Notes under the pieces: generated by a model
What the model was told of the DNA's origin: nothing
The model's input: only the letters and a program-made list of their open reading frames with translations
The model's database searches: none
Made by a program: the position numbers and the translations under genes
Part shown: piece by piece, positions 1-8,836 of the stretch
Position numbering within the stretch: the first letter of the stretch is position 1
Layout: every line of letters begins with the position of its first letter
Source of the DNA: Fibrisoma limi BUZ 3
Lineage (GTDB): Bacteria; Bacteroidota; Bacteroidia; Cytophagales; Spirosomataceae
Length of the DNA stretch: 64,000 nt
Reading direction: 5' to 3'
Assembly: GCF_000296815.2 (NCBI RefSeq)
Contig: NZ_CAIT01000006.1
Coordinates: 1,961,212-2,025,211 of the forward strand

Positions 1-316
1 TAAGGTGTGGCGGACGGGTGCCAATGAGTCGACGACGATTGAGTTCTCCGACGACGTGAAAATTGAAGGTAAGTCATTGCCCAAAGGTAAGTATGCACTG
101 TTTACTATTCCGGGCGAAAAAGAATGGACGGTCATCTTCAACAAAACACCGAAGTGGGGGGCGTTTAGCTACAAGGAAGACGAAGACGTACTGCGGGTGA
201 CGGTTCCGGCCAAGAAAGCCAAAGAGTTCATGGAGAAGTTTACCATCGACATTAAACCGCAGGGAACCGTCGCCATGATGTGGGCCGATACTGAGGTGGA
301 TTTCAAGGTTCAATAG
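1..316 (+). CDS. DUF2911 family protein, C-terminal part
   Basis: The window opens inside this gene. The reading frame is already open at base 2 (K-V-W-R-T-G-A-N-E) and ends with a TAG at 314-316, so only about the last 105 residues are present. The motif VWRTGANE followed by IEFS, the KGKYALFTIP segment and the ending DTEVDFKV are typical of DUF2911 proteins, small usually secreted Bacteroidota proteins of unknown function. The N-terminus and any signal peptide lie outside the window. The GTG at 5 should not be taken as the start, since homologous sequence continues upstream of it. The family call comes from motif recognition; no function is known. Confidence 0.8.
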   Translation, partial: KVWRTGANESTTIEFSDDVKIEGKSLPKGKYALFTIPGEKEWTVIFNKTPKWGAFSYKEDEDVLRVTVPAKKAKEFMEKFTIDIKPQGTVAMMWADTEVDFKVQ

Positions 317-367
317 GTAACGCCGTAGCGAACCAAATTCAGAAAGGGTGTCGTATCTTCGTCCATC

Positions 368-1420
368 ATGACGACGAACGACACCCTTTCCGCTTCTTCG
401 GTTAATCTGGTCCTATTTGCAGCCAGGCTGAAAGGCGCTGATACGGATGCAATAGCCCAGTCGGTTGGCATCGCTCCCGAACAGCTTCGCGACCCCGACG
501 GCCGCATTCCGATCCGGCAGATGCAATCGCTCTGGCGGGAGGTTATCCAGGCCACCGGCGACCCCTACCTGCCCTTGCATCTGGGGAATCTGATCAATCC
601 GGTTTCGGTGGGTGTGCTGGCCTATGTTATGATGCACTGCCCAACGCTCGGTAAGGCGTTTGAAAAACTCTGTCAATATCAGGATATCGTCTGTGAGGGT
701 CTCGTCACGACCGGGCAACAGATCGATGATCGATACGAGATGACCCTGCGCATCATCAGCGACGATATCATCTTTCCCGACCACGTATTCAATTCCGAAT
801 TATCCATTTACCTGTCGGCTATCCGGGCGCTGACCGGGCAACCGGTTACCGCCCGGGAAATTCGATTTGCCTACCCCCGCCCCCTCGACATTCGTGAACA
901 CGAGCGCATTTTCGCTCCGGCCCGGCTGGTATTCGACGTAGCTGAAACCGTATTGGTGCTGGATGCCCCCCTGCTCGATACACCCATTCTGAACGCCAAT
1001 CCAAGTCTGTTTACGCTGTTCGAGCAGCACGCCGACGAATTGCTCCGGAAACTTCAGCAACCGTCGTTAACAGCCCGGGTCAAGCAGGAAATCGTGACCA
1101 TGCTCAAAGGCGAAGAACCAACCCTGGCGACCGTTGCCGACCGGCTGGCGATGGGTGTCCGGACGCTGCAACTGCACCTTAAAGACGAGGGCGTTACGTA
1201 CCAGCAGGTACTGGATGAAGTACGGCGCGACCTGGCCGTTAAGCACCTGCGCGAACCGCACCTCAGCACGACGGATGTAGCCTACTTGCTGGGCTATTCT
1301 GAACCCAGCGTCTTTTTCCGATCGTTCAAGAAATGGACCGGATCAACCCCTGGCGCGTTTCGGGCTGCGCATTTGCCGACGAATTACGGCTGGGGTTCAA
1401 CGCTCCGGCAGACGGCGTGA
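368..1420 (+). CDS. AraC family transcriptional regulator
   Basis: A 350-residue DNA-binding regulator. The N-terminal part (about residues 15-200) looks like the arabinose-binding-type ligand domain of the OruR/ArgR-like AraC subgroup. The C-terminus (about 257-335) carries the two helix-turn-helix units: TLATVADRLAMGVRTLQLHL, then the AraC signature DVAYLLGYSEPSVFFRSFKKW ending in G-TPGAFR. The start ATG at 368 follows TATCTTCG (353-360), one mismatch from the Bacteroidota -7 element. Its 3' end overlaps the convergent epimerase gene by 95 bases. Regulators of this subgroup often control a neighbouring catabolic or redox gene, so the convergent epimerase/DUF4260 pair is a possible target. 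That link is inference and the ligand is unknown. Confidence 0.9.
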   Translation: MTTNDTLSASSVNLVLFAARLKGADTDAIAQSVGIAPEQLRDPDGRIPIRQMQSLWREVIQATGDPYLPLHLGNLINPVSVGVLAYVMMHCPTLGKAFEKLCQYQDIVCEGLVTTGQQIDDRYEMTLRIISDDIIFPDHVFNSELSIYLSAIRALTGQPVTAREIRFAYPRPLDIREHERIFAPARLVFDVAETVLVLDAPLLDTPILNANPSLFTLFEQHADELLRKLQQPSLTARVKQEIVTMLKGEEPTLATVADRLAMGVRTLQLHLKDEGVTYQQVLDEVRRDLAVKHLREPHLSTTDVAYLLGYSEPSVFFRSFKKWTGSTPGAFRAAHLPTNYGWGSTLRQTA

Positions 1421-2489
1421 ACTCAATCTTAAGCTGATGATTGGCAAACCAGGTCAGGGTTTCGGCCAGGGCTTGCTTTAGGGGTGTTTCCTGAAAGTCC
1501 GGGAAGAGTGAACGGACCTTTGTATCGTCGAGCACGACGGTGTTCTGGTAGAGATACCCCATTTCCTTCACCTCGCGTAGAATCGGTAAAAACAAACCCA
1601 TGACCGATACGAATAGCGGGCTGTACACCTGTGTTTTGAGCGGTTTACCGGTCAGTTCGGCAATCTGGCTGAAAAACGAGCGCATGGAGGGGTGGACCTG
1701 ACCGCCGTAGTTGAAAACCTGGTAGGCAGGGGTTGAACCAGCGTCAGACGTACCGTCAGACGAGTAGCCCAGCACTCCAGCGTCTGACGCGATTCCAGAC
1801 AACTTTCCAGCGTCAGACGCGTTCCCCGCCCCCACCGAGCGCAGCATCAACCGCACAATCACCTCAGCCGCGTCTTTCGTGTATACTGCCTGGTGCGGAA
1901 TGTCAATGGTATACAGCCACGGCAACGCCTTACCCTGCAGGGCATTTTCGAAAATAGGCCGAACGCCGTCGTTCAAAACGTTTGGCCCCCAGAAGTCCGG
2001 CAGCCGAACGTTCAACACCCGGCAGTGCCCCGCCTTAGCCGCTTTTTCCAGCATCGCTTCGATCTCGACCCGTAGCTGACCTTTTCTGGCGATTGGGTTG
2101 ACAGGGCTGTCCTCCCGAATCGGCTCCGTGGCCTTACCAAAGCCGTAAATGTTACCCGGAAAGACAATCACAGCTCCTCCCCGCTGACTCGCGGCATCGA
2201 TGACCTTTTGCGTGGCGGTATCCATGTTGCCGAACCACTGATTGTAGGGATAATTGATGCCGTGGAAGATAAAGTCTTTGTCAGCCGCAACGCGTTTCAG
2301 CAACTCAGCGTCCTGCACATCCCCCTCCACAACGGTGAGCGTCGGTTGGTTGAGAAATAGCGCTTCGGCTTTGGCCCGGTTGCGGACCAGAATGGTAACG
2401 GGCAGTTGACGGGCCAGCAGGTTTTCAGTTACCGCATAACCAATGCTACCGGTGGCACCCAAAACGAGAATTGTCGGTTGTGTGTTCAT
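1326..2489 (-). CDS. NAD-dependent epimerase/dehydratase (extended SDR-like)
   Basis: A 387-residue Rossmann-fold protein. The N-terminus has the nucleotide-binding glycine pattern GATGSIG (residues 11-17) after a hydrophobic strand. An EGDV acidic motif and an FPGNIYGFG segment fit atypical or extended short-chain dehydrogenases acting on nucleotide sugars or similar substrates; the substrate cannot be read. Two features are odd. Residues about 222-252 form a low-complexity S-D-A-G-rich insert encoded by four copies of the CGTCAGACG palindrome (1742-1819). The last roughly 30 residues are antisense to the end of the AraC gene and are unlikely to be conserved. It lies 2 bases downstream of the DUF4260 gene, so the two are probably cotranscribed. 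Confidence 0.82.
   Translation of the reverse strand: MNTQPTILVLGATGSIGYAVTENLLARQLPVTILVRNRAKAEALFLNQPTLTVVEGDVQDAELLKRVAADKDFIFHGINYPYNQWFGNMDTATQKVIDAASQRGGAVIVFPGNIYGFGKATEPIREDSPVNPIARKGQLRVEIEAMLEKAAKAGHCRVLNVRLPDFWGPNVLNDGVRPIFENALQGKALPWLYTIDIPHQAVYTKDAAEVIVRLMLRSVGAGNASDAGKLSGIASDAGVLGYSSDGTSDAGSTPAYQVFNYGGQVHPSMRSFFSQIAELTGKPLKTQVYSPLFVSVMGLFLPILREVKEMGYLYQNTVVLDDTKVRSLFPDFQETPLKQALAETLTWFANHQLKIEFTPSAGALNPSRNSSANAQPETRQGLIRSIS
1742..1819. repeat. CGTCAGACG palindromic repeat cluster inside a coding region
   Basis: Four copies of the 9-mer CGTCAGACG or its complement CGTCTGACG lie at 1742-1750, 1754-1762, 1781-1789 and 1811-1819. Bases 1741-1763 are identical to 15669-15691 in the intergenic array near 15.7 kb, so this is a dispersed element. 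It stays in frame within the epimerase gene and encodes S-D-A/S-D-G motifs. Confidence 0.85.
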
Positions 2490-2491
2490 GG

Positions 2492-2851
2492 CTACTTCGC
2501 GTGGTTACCGACAAATCCCAGGTGCGTGTGTTTGAAACTATCACTGTATTTCAGACCGTAGCCCATCATCCGGTCCATGCTGGCGTGTCCGAAGAGGATA
2601 ATCCCGGCCAGCATCAGGATCGGTTGCTGCGTCAACAGGCCAATTGTGCCAACCAGCAGCGCAATACCTTTATGGTGCCCCAGGTTGTAACCGATAGCCC
2701 CAATACGTGGGTTGATGAAGTAACCGACCATACTAATGTCCGGCAGCAGAATCAAGGCGGGGAACCACCACCAGGCGTAAGGCAACTGGCTGAACAGGAC
2801 GATAGACAGGGCGAACTGCGCGAATTCTTCGAGTTTCAATACCGTTTTCAT
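2492..2851 (-). CDS. DUF4260 family membrane protein
   Basis: A small integral membrane protein of about 119 residues when started at the ATG at 2851 (M-K-T-V-L-K-L-E-E). An in-frame ATG at 2881 would add ten polar residues that the family normally lacks. Hydrophobic stretches (FALSIVLFSQ, WWWFPALILLPDISMVGY, GIALLVGTIGLL, LMLAGIILFGHASMDRMMGYGLKY) and the motifs PDISM-GY, YNLGHH and GHASMDR-GYGLKY match DUF4260. The biochemical role is unknown. It precedes the epimerase gene on the same strand, with its stop 2 bases before that start codon, so translational coupling is likely. Family call by motif; function not assignable. Confidence 0.85.
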   Translation of the reverse strand: MKTVLKLEEFAQFALSIVLFSQLPYAWWWFPALILLPDISMVGYFINPRIGAIGYNLGHHKGIALLVGTIGLLTQQPILMLAGIILFGHASMDRMMGYGLKYSDSFKHTHLGFVGNHAK

Positions 2852-2976
2852 GACTTTCGTTTGCGTTTTTGTTTGATACAAAGGTCAGCCGCAAACGCCG
2901 ATCAGGAGGTGACAGAATATGAAAACCGAATGACGGATTACGAAAAACTTGCTTAATTCTTTGCCACAAATCGTAT

Positions 2977-3093
2977 TTGCCACAGATTTCGCAGATCACA
3001 CGGATTGACTGGTTTCGAGACCCGAAATTCGTACGGTCAGGTTCTCAACCTGACCGCACGTTCAATCAGCGTAATTTGCGTAATCTGTGGCAA
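2977..3093. repeat. Nested inverted repeat abutting the aroA stop
   Basis: Arms 2977-3008 and 3062-3093 (32 bases each) are complementary apart from about six mismatches and begin TTGCCACAGATT. A second perfect 10-base stem lies inside: CGGTCAGGTT (3034-3043), loop CTC, AACCTGACCG (3047-3056). The outer right arm ends directly at the aroA stop codon (3094-3096). The structure could cap the aroA transcript, but there is no T-run typical of an intrinsic terminator. Confidence 0.8.
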
Positions 3094-4350
3094 TTAAAAC
3101 TGACTAACCTCTACTACCTTTTTCATATCATCCCAGAACGACGGGTAGGATTTAGCCACTACGCCCGGCTCTTCAATAATAACCTCCTGCCGCATCGCTA
3201 CGGGCGCGAAGGCCATTGCCATGCGATGGTCGTCGTACGTATGAATTTGGGGGGTAGCTTGTAAGGTCTGAGGAGTCAGGGAGCGCACCTCGTAGCGGAG
3301 GTTTGCTTCTACCTCGACCAGTTCTGCACCGATCTTTTGTAGCTCAGCCTGAAGGGCGGCTACGCGGTCGGTTTCTTTGATTTTCAGGCTTTCGATGCCC
3401 GTTAGCGTCAACGTAACGCCTTTCATAGCCGCGCAGACAGCGACCGTCTGGGCCAGGTCCGGGCAGTCGGTGAAGTCCCAGGCCAGCGAGGTTTCAGCCG
3501 GGCGTTTGGTTAGTCGAACCCCCTTGTCAGTAAACGTACTGTCGACGCCCATCGCCCGCATAATGTCAACGATGGCACTGTCGCCCTGCAACGATTTTTC
3601 TTTGAGGCCCAGCAGGTCAATCTCCGACGATTCATCTTCGGCCAGTGCTGCAACACTGTACCAGTAACTCGCCCCCGACCAGTCGGATTCAACCGCAAAC
3701 GTAGTGGGGACGTACGGCCTCGGAGCTACGGTGATGGTGTTATTTGTCCAGTCGGCGGTTACGTCGGCCCCGAAATGGCGCATCTGCTCCAGGGTCATTT
3801 CGATATATGGCCGTGAGCCGACAGCACCGGTCAGTTCAATAGTCAGGCCGGCCGGCAGCATCGGGGCAATCATCGCCAGGGCCGAAATGTACTGGCTGCT
3901 CACATCGCCCCGGATGCTCAACCGATCTACCCCCGACGCCTGGAAGCCGTTCAGTTGCAAAGGTGGGTAGCCGTCGTTTTTCAGGTACGTGATTTCAGCA
4001 CCGAGCGTCCGTAGCGCATCGACAAGAATCCCAATGGGCCGCTCACACATGCGGGGTGTGCCGGTCATGACTTTTTGCTGGCCCGTCACGGCGAAGTAGG
4101 CAGTCAGGAAGCGCATGGTTGTTCCGGCATCCAGTACGTCGGCGGTGGACGGTCCGGCGCTCTGACCCTCCGACGACAGCAACCGAATCATCGTTTGCGT
4201 ATCGCGGGCGGTCGACAGGTTCTGAAGCTGGCAGCGAAAGCCCGTCAATGCGTCGATGATCAGGGCGCGGTTGCTTTCACTCTTTGAAGAAGCTAACGGA
4301 ATTGTTGCCCGAACAGGGCCAGAAGGAGGAGTTAAACGAACGGCGTTCAA
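3094..4350 (-). CDS. aroA: 3-phosphoshikimate 1-carboxyvinyltransferase (EPSP synthase)
   Basis: Catalyses transfer of enolpyruvate from PEP to shikimate-3-phosphate, the sixth step of the cytoplasmic shikimate pathway to aromatic amino acids. The 418-residue length is normal for the family. Visible motifs in order: the substrate-binding SSKSESNRA (residues 21-29), GTTMRFLTAYFA, DGYPPLQL, GDVSSQYISAL, DWSGASYWY, DCPDLAQT, the KIKETDRV loop and the C-terminal YDDHRMAMAFAP. These cover both inside-out alpha/beta domains, so the enzyme should be functional. It stands apart from other aro genes. Its 3' end touches a large nested inverted repeat and about 450 bases separate its start from the permease start. 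Confidence 0.97.
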   Translation of the reverse strand: MNAVRLTPPSGPVRATIPLASSKSESNRALIIDALTGFRCQLQNLSTARDTQTMIRLLSSEGQSAGPSTADVLDAGTTMRFLTAYFAVTGQQKVMTGTPRMCERPIGILVDALRTLGAEITYLKNDGYPPLQLNGFQASGVDRLSIRGDVSSQYISALAMIAPMLPAGLTIELTGAVGSRPYIEMTLEQMRHFGADVTADWTNNTITVAPRPYVPTTFAVESDWSGASYWYSVAALAEDESSEIDLLGLKEKSLQGDSAIVDIMRAMGVDSTFTDKGVRLTKRPAETSLAWDFTDCPDLAQTVAVCAAMKGVTLTLTGIESLKIKETDRVAALQAELQKIGAELVEVEANLRYEVRSLTPQTLQATPQIHTYDDHRMAMAFAPVAMRQEVIIEEPGVVAKSYPSFWDDMKKVVEVSQF

Positions 4351-4796
4351 AATTAAGCGGGGTTATTGGCAGTCAAAACTGTGCAAAACAACAAAAATTA
4401 GCCCGCATTTTGAACCGACGTAGCAAACCAATGAGTCGCTTTATAGCGAGCATCGTTTGAATCTCGTTGGACCCCAAATACGCCTATCACATAAAAAGAG
4501 CGTTTTGGTACGTTCAGACGCCATTAGTTCTACATTTTTTGCGAACTAACTGTATCCGATAACGCCATATGTTTCCAACAATACCCGCCTAAGAGGTTGA
4601 ATGACACCAAGCCTTCGTCCCATTTTTAAACCAGTTCACCCCATTTTTTCATGCTACCTGTGCCAATCCGGTATTTTGCAGCCGCTTACTCGTGTACGCG
4701 CTTCGAATACGTCGAGCCGAGTCTGGGGGCGTCGCACGAAGCGAAGTTATAACCCAGACTCCTTTAAAACTTATTAACCTTCTTATCAACAGGATC
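4351..4796. other. Intergenic region between divergent aroA and permease
   Basis: About 450 bases between divergently transcribed genes. It must hold the promoters of aroA (minus) and the permease (plus), but I find no convincing TAnnTTTG pair. A small inverted repeat TTAGTTC/GAACTAA (4524-4530 and 4543-4549) is the only structure noted. An open frame running in from 4692 to the permease start looks like read-through and not a real N-terminus. No gene is seen. Confidence 0.5.
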
Positions 4797-7217
4797 ATGA
4801 TCGGAAGCTATCTCAAAACAGCGAGACGCAACTTGATGCACAACAAGCTTTTCTCGTTCATCAACATTGTTGGCCTGGCCATCAGCATGTCCGTCGGGTT
4901 GCTGCTGATCGCCTTCTTACTCGACCTGCATTCATACGACAGATTCCACGAGCATGGCGACCGCATCTATCGCATTACCAGTGTTGTGACTGTCAATCGT
5001 GACCGGGGCAAGTTTGCCACTACCTCCGTAAAGACCGGAAAGCTGATCCGGGAGAAAGTGCCTGGCATTGAGGACGTAGCTATTCTACGTAACGATTTTT
5101 CGGGTGATGCAACGGTTGGCGACGATCTTATCCCGATCAAGGGTTTCTGGGCGGAGCCGTCGCTGTTCAGGATTTTTACGTTCCCGATGCTGGAAGGTAA
5201 CCCCAACTCGGCGCTGAACGATCCTTACTCGATCGTCCTGACCGAGACCGCTGCCCGGAAACTCTTCGGCAATCAATCGGCACTTGGTAAGGCAATCAGG
5301 TTCGATACCCTCGCTTACAGGGTGACTGGTGTGATGAAGGACGTCCCCTTCTTTTCGCACCTTCAATTCGAAGCGTTGGTATCACTGTCGACGGCCGAAC
5401 AACTTAACAGGAACGACAACAACTTCTACAACTGGACGAACGTAGCGTCGAACTTCGTGTACCTCCGGCTACCGACAGATGCCGACATGACTTCCATCCA
5501 ATCGCAGCTCGACGCCATTGCCAGGGTGGAAAATCTCGCTGAAGCAAACACGAAAATTCAGCTTGAGCTTCTTCCCTTATATGAAACCGTGGTGGGAGAA
5601 AAGTTCCGCCCTTCCGAAGGGGGACCAGGGTTTGTGGGGCCTCACATGTCTCCCCGTACCCTCTGGATACTCGGCGGGCTCGCCCTTGTGGTGATCTTGT
5701 CGGCCTGCTTCAACTATACCAATCTGTCGATGGCACGAGCCATGCGTCGTTTTAAGGAAGTAGGTCTTCGCAAAGCGATTGGAGCCGAAAAAAGCCAGAT
5801 ACGGCAGCAATTCCTGGCGGAGTCGATCATGATCGCCCTGGCAGCCCTTGTTCTTTCATTCCTCCTCTTTCTCATACTACGACCGCTGCTGATAAACCTG
5901 GCTCCGGAAATGCAGCGAACGGTGAAACTTGAGCTCACGTCAACTATGGTCGTAGCTTTTATCGTCTTTTCAACCACCGTAGGTGCTATTGCCGGCTTTA
6001 TGCCTGCCCTGTTCTTTTCGAAAGTCAGCGCGATCAGTGCACTCAGAAATGTAGCAACGGTGAAAGTATTCAAACACATGACGCTCAGACGCATGCTGGT
6101 GGTGGTTCAATATACACTCACGCTGATCTTTATCACAACAACCGCCATCGGCTACGTGCAGTATAAAAACTTACTGGCATTCGACCTGGGATTCAATACT
6201 GAAAATATCCTGAACATCAGGATGCAGGGCAATAAGCCGGATGCGTTCCAGAAGAAGCTGAGCGAGATGCCGGAAGTAGCCGCACTGTCCCGCTCCTTAA
6301 TCGTCACCAGCGTTGGAAATGCCTGGGGCGGCTACATGAAATATAAGGATTCGCGCGACTCTGCCCTGGTCATGACCAACCACGTCGACGAAAACTACAT
6401 GGCCCTGCATGAATACAAACTCATTGCCGGAGGAAACTTTATGGCACGACCTACTACATCCAAAGCCGCCACGGAGGTGATCGTTAACCAGCAGTTTTTA
6501 AAACGCTTTACCATTGGAAACAACGACCCCCAGAAAGCAATCGGGGAGAAAGTTACATTCAGCAATTTCGGTGGAACGCGCAGGCTGACCATCGTGGGCG
6601 TCATGAACGACTTCCACTACGGCAAGCTCGACAACCTCATCGGGCCGGTTGCCTTCCTGCACTGGACGCCCGAAGACCCAACAGTCATCAATGCCAAAAT
6701 ACGAAGTACTGACATGCTGGCAACCAAAGCCAAGATCGAATCTGCCTGGAAGGAGCTCGATCGGGTTCATCCGTTTCGGGCTGAGTTCTATGACGAAGCC
6801 ATCGAAGAAGCATACAGTGAATTTTCCACCCTGATCAACATTATTGGTTTCCTTGCCTTCCTCGCCATTTCAATCGCATCGATGGGCCTGTTTGGCATGG
6901 TAGCCTATACGACCGAGACCCGCCTGAAGGAGATCGGCATCCGCAAAGTGATGGGTGCCAGTTCGGGCAACCTCATCTACTTATTGAGCCGCGGCTTTCT
7001 CGTACAGTTGTCGATAGCGGCACTCATCGCACTGCCGATAACGTATCTTTTCTTTGAAAACGTGGTACTCACCCGGTTTCCGTATCACACACCCGTGCAG
7101 GTCGCTGAGTTGTTCGTGGGCTTGCTGGCCGTATGGCTGCTTGCTTTCATTTTGATTGGATCGCAGACCATGAAGGCAGCCAAGCGTAACCCAACGGAAG
7201 TTCTGAAGAGTGAATAG
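4797..7217 (+). CDS. FtsX/MacB-type ABC transporter permease
   Basis: A large inner-membrane permease of 806 residues with the duplicated MacB-PCD plus FtsX architecture common in Cytophagales. Starting at ATG 4797 it opens M-I-G-S-Y-L-K-T-A-R-R-N-L, followed by a membrane helix (FSFINIVGLAISMSVGLLL) and a periplasmic domain. The first FtsX block contains the coupling-helix motif RFKEVGLRKAIGAEKSQI; the second, near the C-terminus, has RLKEIGIRKVMGASSGNL; the end is RNPTEVLKSE. Such proteins usually act with a separate LolD/MacB-type ATPase in lipoprotein or small-molecule export, or in envelope stress. No ATPase gene is adjacent here, so the substrate and partner are unknown. An upstream in-frame codon at 4692 would give an extension without a signal and was not used. 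Confidence 0.93.
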   Translation: MIGSYLKTARRNLMHNKLFSFINIVGLAISMSVGLLLIAFLLDLHSYDRFHEHGDRIYRITSVVTVNRDRGKFATTSVKTGKLIREKVPGIEDVAILRNDFSGDATVGDDLIPIKGFWAEPSLFRIFTFPMLEGNPNSALNDPYSIVLTETAARKLFGNQSALGKAIRFDTLAYRVTGVMKDVPFFSHLQFEALVSLSTAEQLNRNDNNFYNWTNVASNFVYLRLPTDADMTSIQSQLDAIARVENLAEANTKIQLELLPLYETVVGEKFRPSEGGPGFVGPHMSPRTLWILGGLALVVILSACFNYTNLSMARAMRRFKEVGLRKAIGAEKSQIRQQFLAESIMIALAALVLSFLLFLILRPLLINLAPEMQRTVKLELTSTMVVAFIVFSTTVGAIAGFMPALFFSKVSAISALRNVATVKVFKHMTLRRMLVVVQYTLTLIFITTTAIGYVQYKNLLAFDLGFNTENILNIRMQGNKPDAFQKKLSEMPEVAALSRSLIVTSVGNAWGGYMKYKDSRDSALVMTNHVDENYMALHEYKLIAGGNFMARPTTSKAATEVIVNQQFLKRFTIGNNDPQKAIGEKVTFSNFGGTRRLTIVGVMNDFHYGKLDNLIGPVAFLHWTPEDPTVINAKIRSTDMLATKAKIESAWKELDRVHPFRAEFYDEAIEEAYSEFSTLINIIGFLAFLAISIASMGLFGMVAYTTETRLKEIGIRKVMGASSGNLIYLLSRGFLVQLSIAALIALPITYLFFENVVLTRFPYHTPVQVAELFVGLLAVWLLAFILIGSQTMKAAKRNPTEVLKSE

Positions 7218-7333
7218 GCAGTTAGGTTATGAACAATCGTACTGCGCGGGGCCGCGGACGGGTGCTGATGCGGTCGATAACAGCTTAAGACGTTTGTTGA
7301 TTAATCGCCATGAGTGGCCGTAGCGATATCGGC

Positions 7334-7515
7334 TCAGGCGTCCCATTCGGCAAACCGGCTGCTGTAGCCTTGTTGAATCAAGGGATAGGCTAGTTTGTCC
7401 AGCAGTGGCCGCATCGGGGCTGTTCGTTCTCGATGAGTTGCAGAATCGCTGCGGTAGTTGCTTCGAGCTGACCCACTGAGAGGTCGGCATATCCGGCCTG
7501 CAATCTCGCCTTCAT
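7334..7515 (-). pseudogene. Possible frameshifted small gene remnant
   Basis: On the minus strand an ATG at 7515 starts M-K-A-R-L-Q-A-G-Y-A-D-L-S-V-G-Q-L-E-A and runs about 42 codons to a stop. A second frame overlapping its end continues L-L-D-K-L-A-Y-P-L-I-Q-Q-G-Y-S-S-R-F-A-E-W-D-A to a stop at 7334. Joined with one frameshift these give a plausible protein of about 60 residues. I do not recognise the family. This is a guess from amino-acid texture; the rest of 7218-7873 shows no other gene. Confidence 0.3.
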
Positions 7516-7873
7516 GGGGTCATAAGCAAAAAGGCTTTGGTCTACTTTCAGTAATCAGGATGGTTTTGCTCATTAATTTTTCTGCTTAAAATGATAAGGC
7601 AAAGCTGGAGACGAAGCGGGAATCTGGATTGATATAAAACTGGGAAAAGCTGACACATTTTGACGTACCTTTCAAAAGCCAATAGGTAAGGGTTGATAGT
7701 AGTTTTTTAGGCATAGGTTCCCTGTAGCATTTTGTTAATACCTCCATTATCCGGTCGATGTAGCCGTTTAAAATGGGACCGTTTTTATGATTTATACCTA
7801 CTTTACTAACTGTCTTACCTGACCAGGTTTCGATCAGGCAATAACATATCGTCCACTAATTCCTGACTAAAGA

Positions 7874-8269
7874 ATGAGCACCACAGAAAATAAACGCCTG
7901 ATAGAGAGCATCTTTTCTGAATTATCTAAAGGCAACGATCAGCCTTTCCTGGAAGCGATGGCTGAAGATGTGCAATGGATCTGGATGGGCAGTGGACAAT
8001 GGGCGAAGACCTTTCAGGGAAAGCAGTCCGTAGTTAACGATCTCTGGGGGGCGGTAAAGACTACCTTGATTCCTCCCTATAAAGCGACTGCTACTCGTAT
8101 CCTGGCAGATGGTGATTACGTAGTTGTGGAAGCAACTGGTGAAAACATGACGCCTGATGGCAAGCTCTATAATAATCGCTACTGCTGGGTATGCCGTATG
8201 GGAGAGGGCAAACTACAAACGATCAATGAGTACATGGATACGGAACTAGTGACAAATACCTTCCAATAA
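7874..8269 (+). CDS. SnoaL/NTF2-like family protein
   Basis: A 131-residue protein with the cone-fold pattern of the SnoaL-like/NTF2-like superfamily. It has an N-terminal helix (T-E-N-K-R-L-I-E-S-I-F-S-E-L-S-K-G), then AMAEDVQWIWMGSG, FQGKQSVVNDLW, ILADGDYVVVEATGEN and NRYCWVCRMGEGKLQTINEYMDTELV. The last block is the usual final strands of ketosteroid-isomerase-like proteins. The family includes isomerases, hydrolases and non-catalytic ligand binders, so the activity cannot be assigned. It is a single gene inside a gene-poor zone, with a 600-base spacer upstream and remnants downstream. The start ATG at 7874 gives a full-length domain. Confidence 0.88.
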   Translation: MSTTENKRLIESIFSELSKGNDQPFLEAMAEDVQWIWMGSGQWAKTFQGKQSVVNDLWGAVKTTLIPPYKATATRILADGDYVVVEATGENMTPDGKLYNNRYCWVCRMGEGKLQTINEYMDTELVTNTFQ

Positions 8270-8494
8270 TGGGCTTTGGCTAAGCCTCCTATGAATGGAG
8301 TTAAACGTCAAGGAACAGAGGTTTTGAGATTGGACTTACTTCTCGTCTGTTTTTCTGTCACCGCAGCAACGGGGTATCCGTCCGGGGGAAGCCGTTCCGA
8401 TGTATGTTGACTCGTACAGTAACCTTCCTCCCTTTATTAATGTATTGTTTCGCCCCCATTTCCAGACAAAAACGCGGGCAGGAGCGACTCATGA

Positions 8495-8836
8495 TATTAT
8501 TATAGCGAGCTCTTACCCGCCTGTTATAGTGTAAAATGGGGAGTTTGCTTAGCCCCGTATCAAAACGGGACCCCGAAGACCCTATACCCCTATGAGGGTG
8601 AACGCTACGTAGTGAATCAAGATGACGAACTGCTTTACATCATCAAGGGCGGCAGTAAAACGCGCCTGCCCCCCTATGGTAAAGATCTGTTCTACATGGC
8701 CAGCCCACTGACCACACTACAGTATGAACGGGACACCCAGGGAACGGTCAGTGGTTATCAGCTCATGGGCATTGGCGTCCCCTGGATGCGACTCTTATCT
8801 TTAACTCCGATCAACAGGGCCGTATCTCATTGGTGA
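8495..8836 (+). pseudogene. Decayed fragment, possibly of a serine hydrolase C-terminal domain
   Basis: The frame is open from 8495 to the stop at 8834-8836 without a good start. It encodes PYEGERYVVNQDDELLY, then L-P-P-Y-G-K-D-L-F-Y, then F/Y-ERDTQGTVSGYQLMG. This resembles the small beta domain found after beta-lactamase-type serine hydrolases in Bacteroidota (pattern F-x-R-D-x-x-G-x-V-x-G). A shift to another frame after about 8770 gives further protein-like sequence (IFNSDQQGRISLVSKIQ), suggesting a frameshifted remnant. No catalytic domain is present upstream. The family link is tentative. Confidence 0.4.

Noticed and set aside
4692..4796. 35-residue N-terminal extension of the permease
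   Set aside because: Family members begin at the M-I-G-S-Y-L position, which has a purine-rich stretch just upstream; the extension is not signal-like.
7227..7490. 87-codon minus-strand frame as a real gene or transposase
   Set aside because: Its translation is Ser/Arg-rich and unlike any family; the other two minus frames look more protein-like, so it was replaced by a tentative frameshifted remnant.
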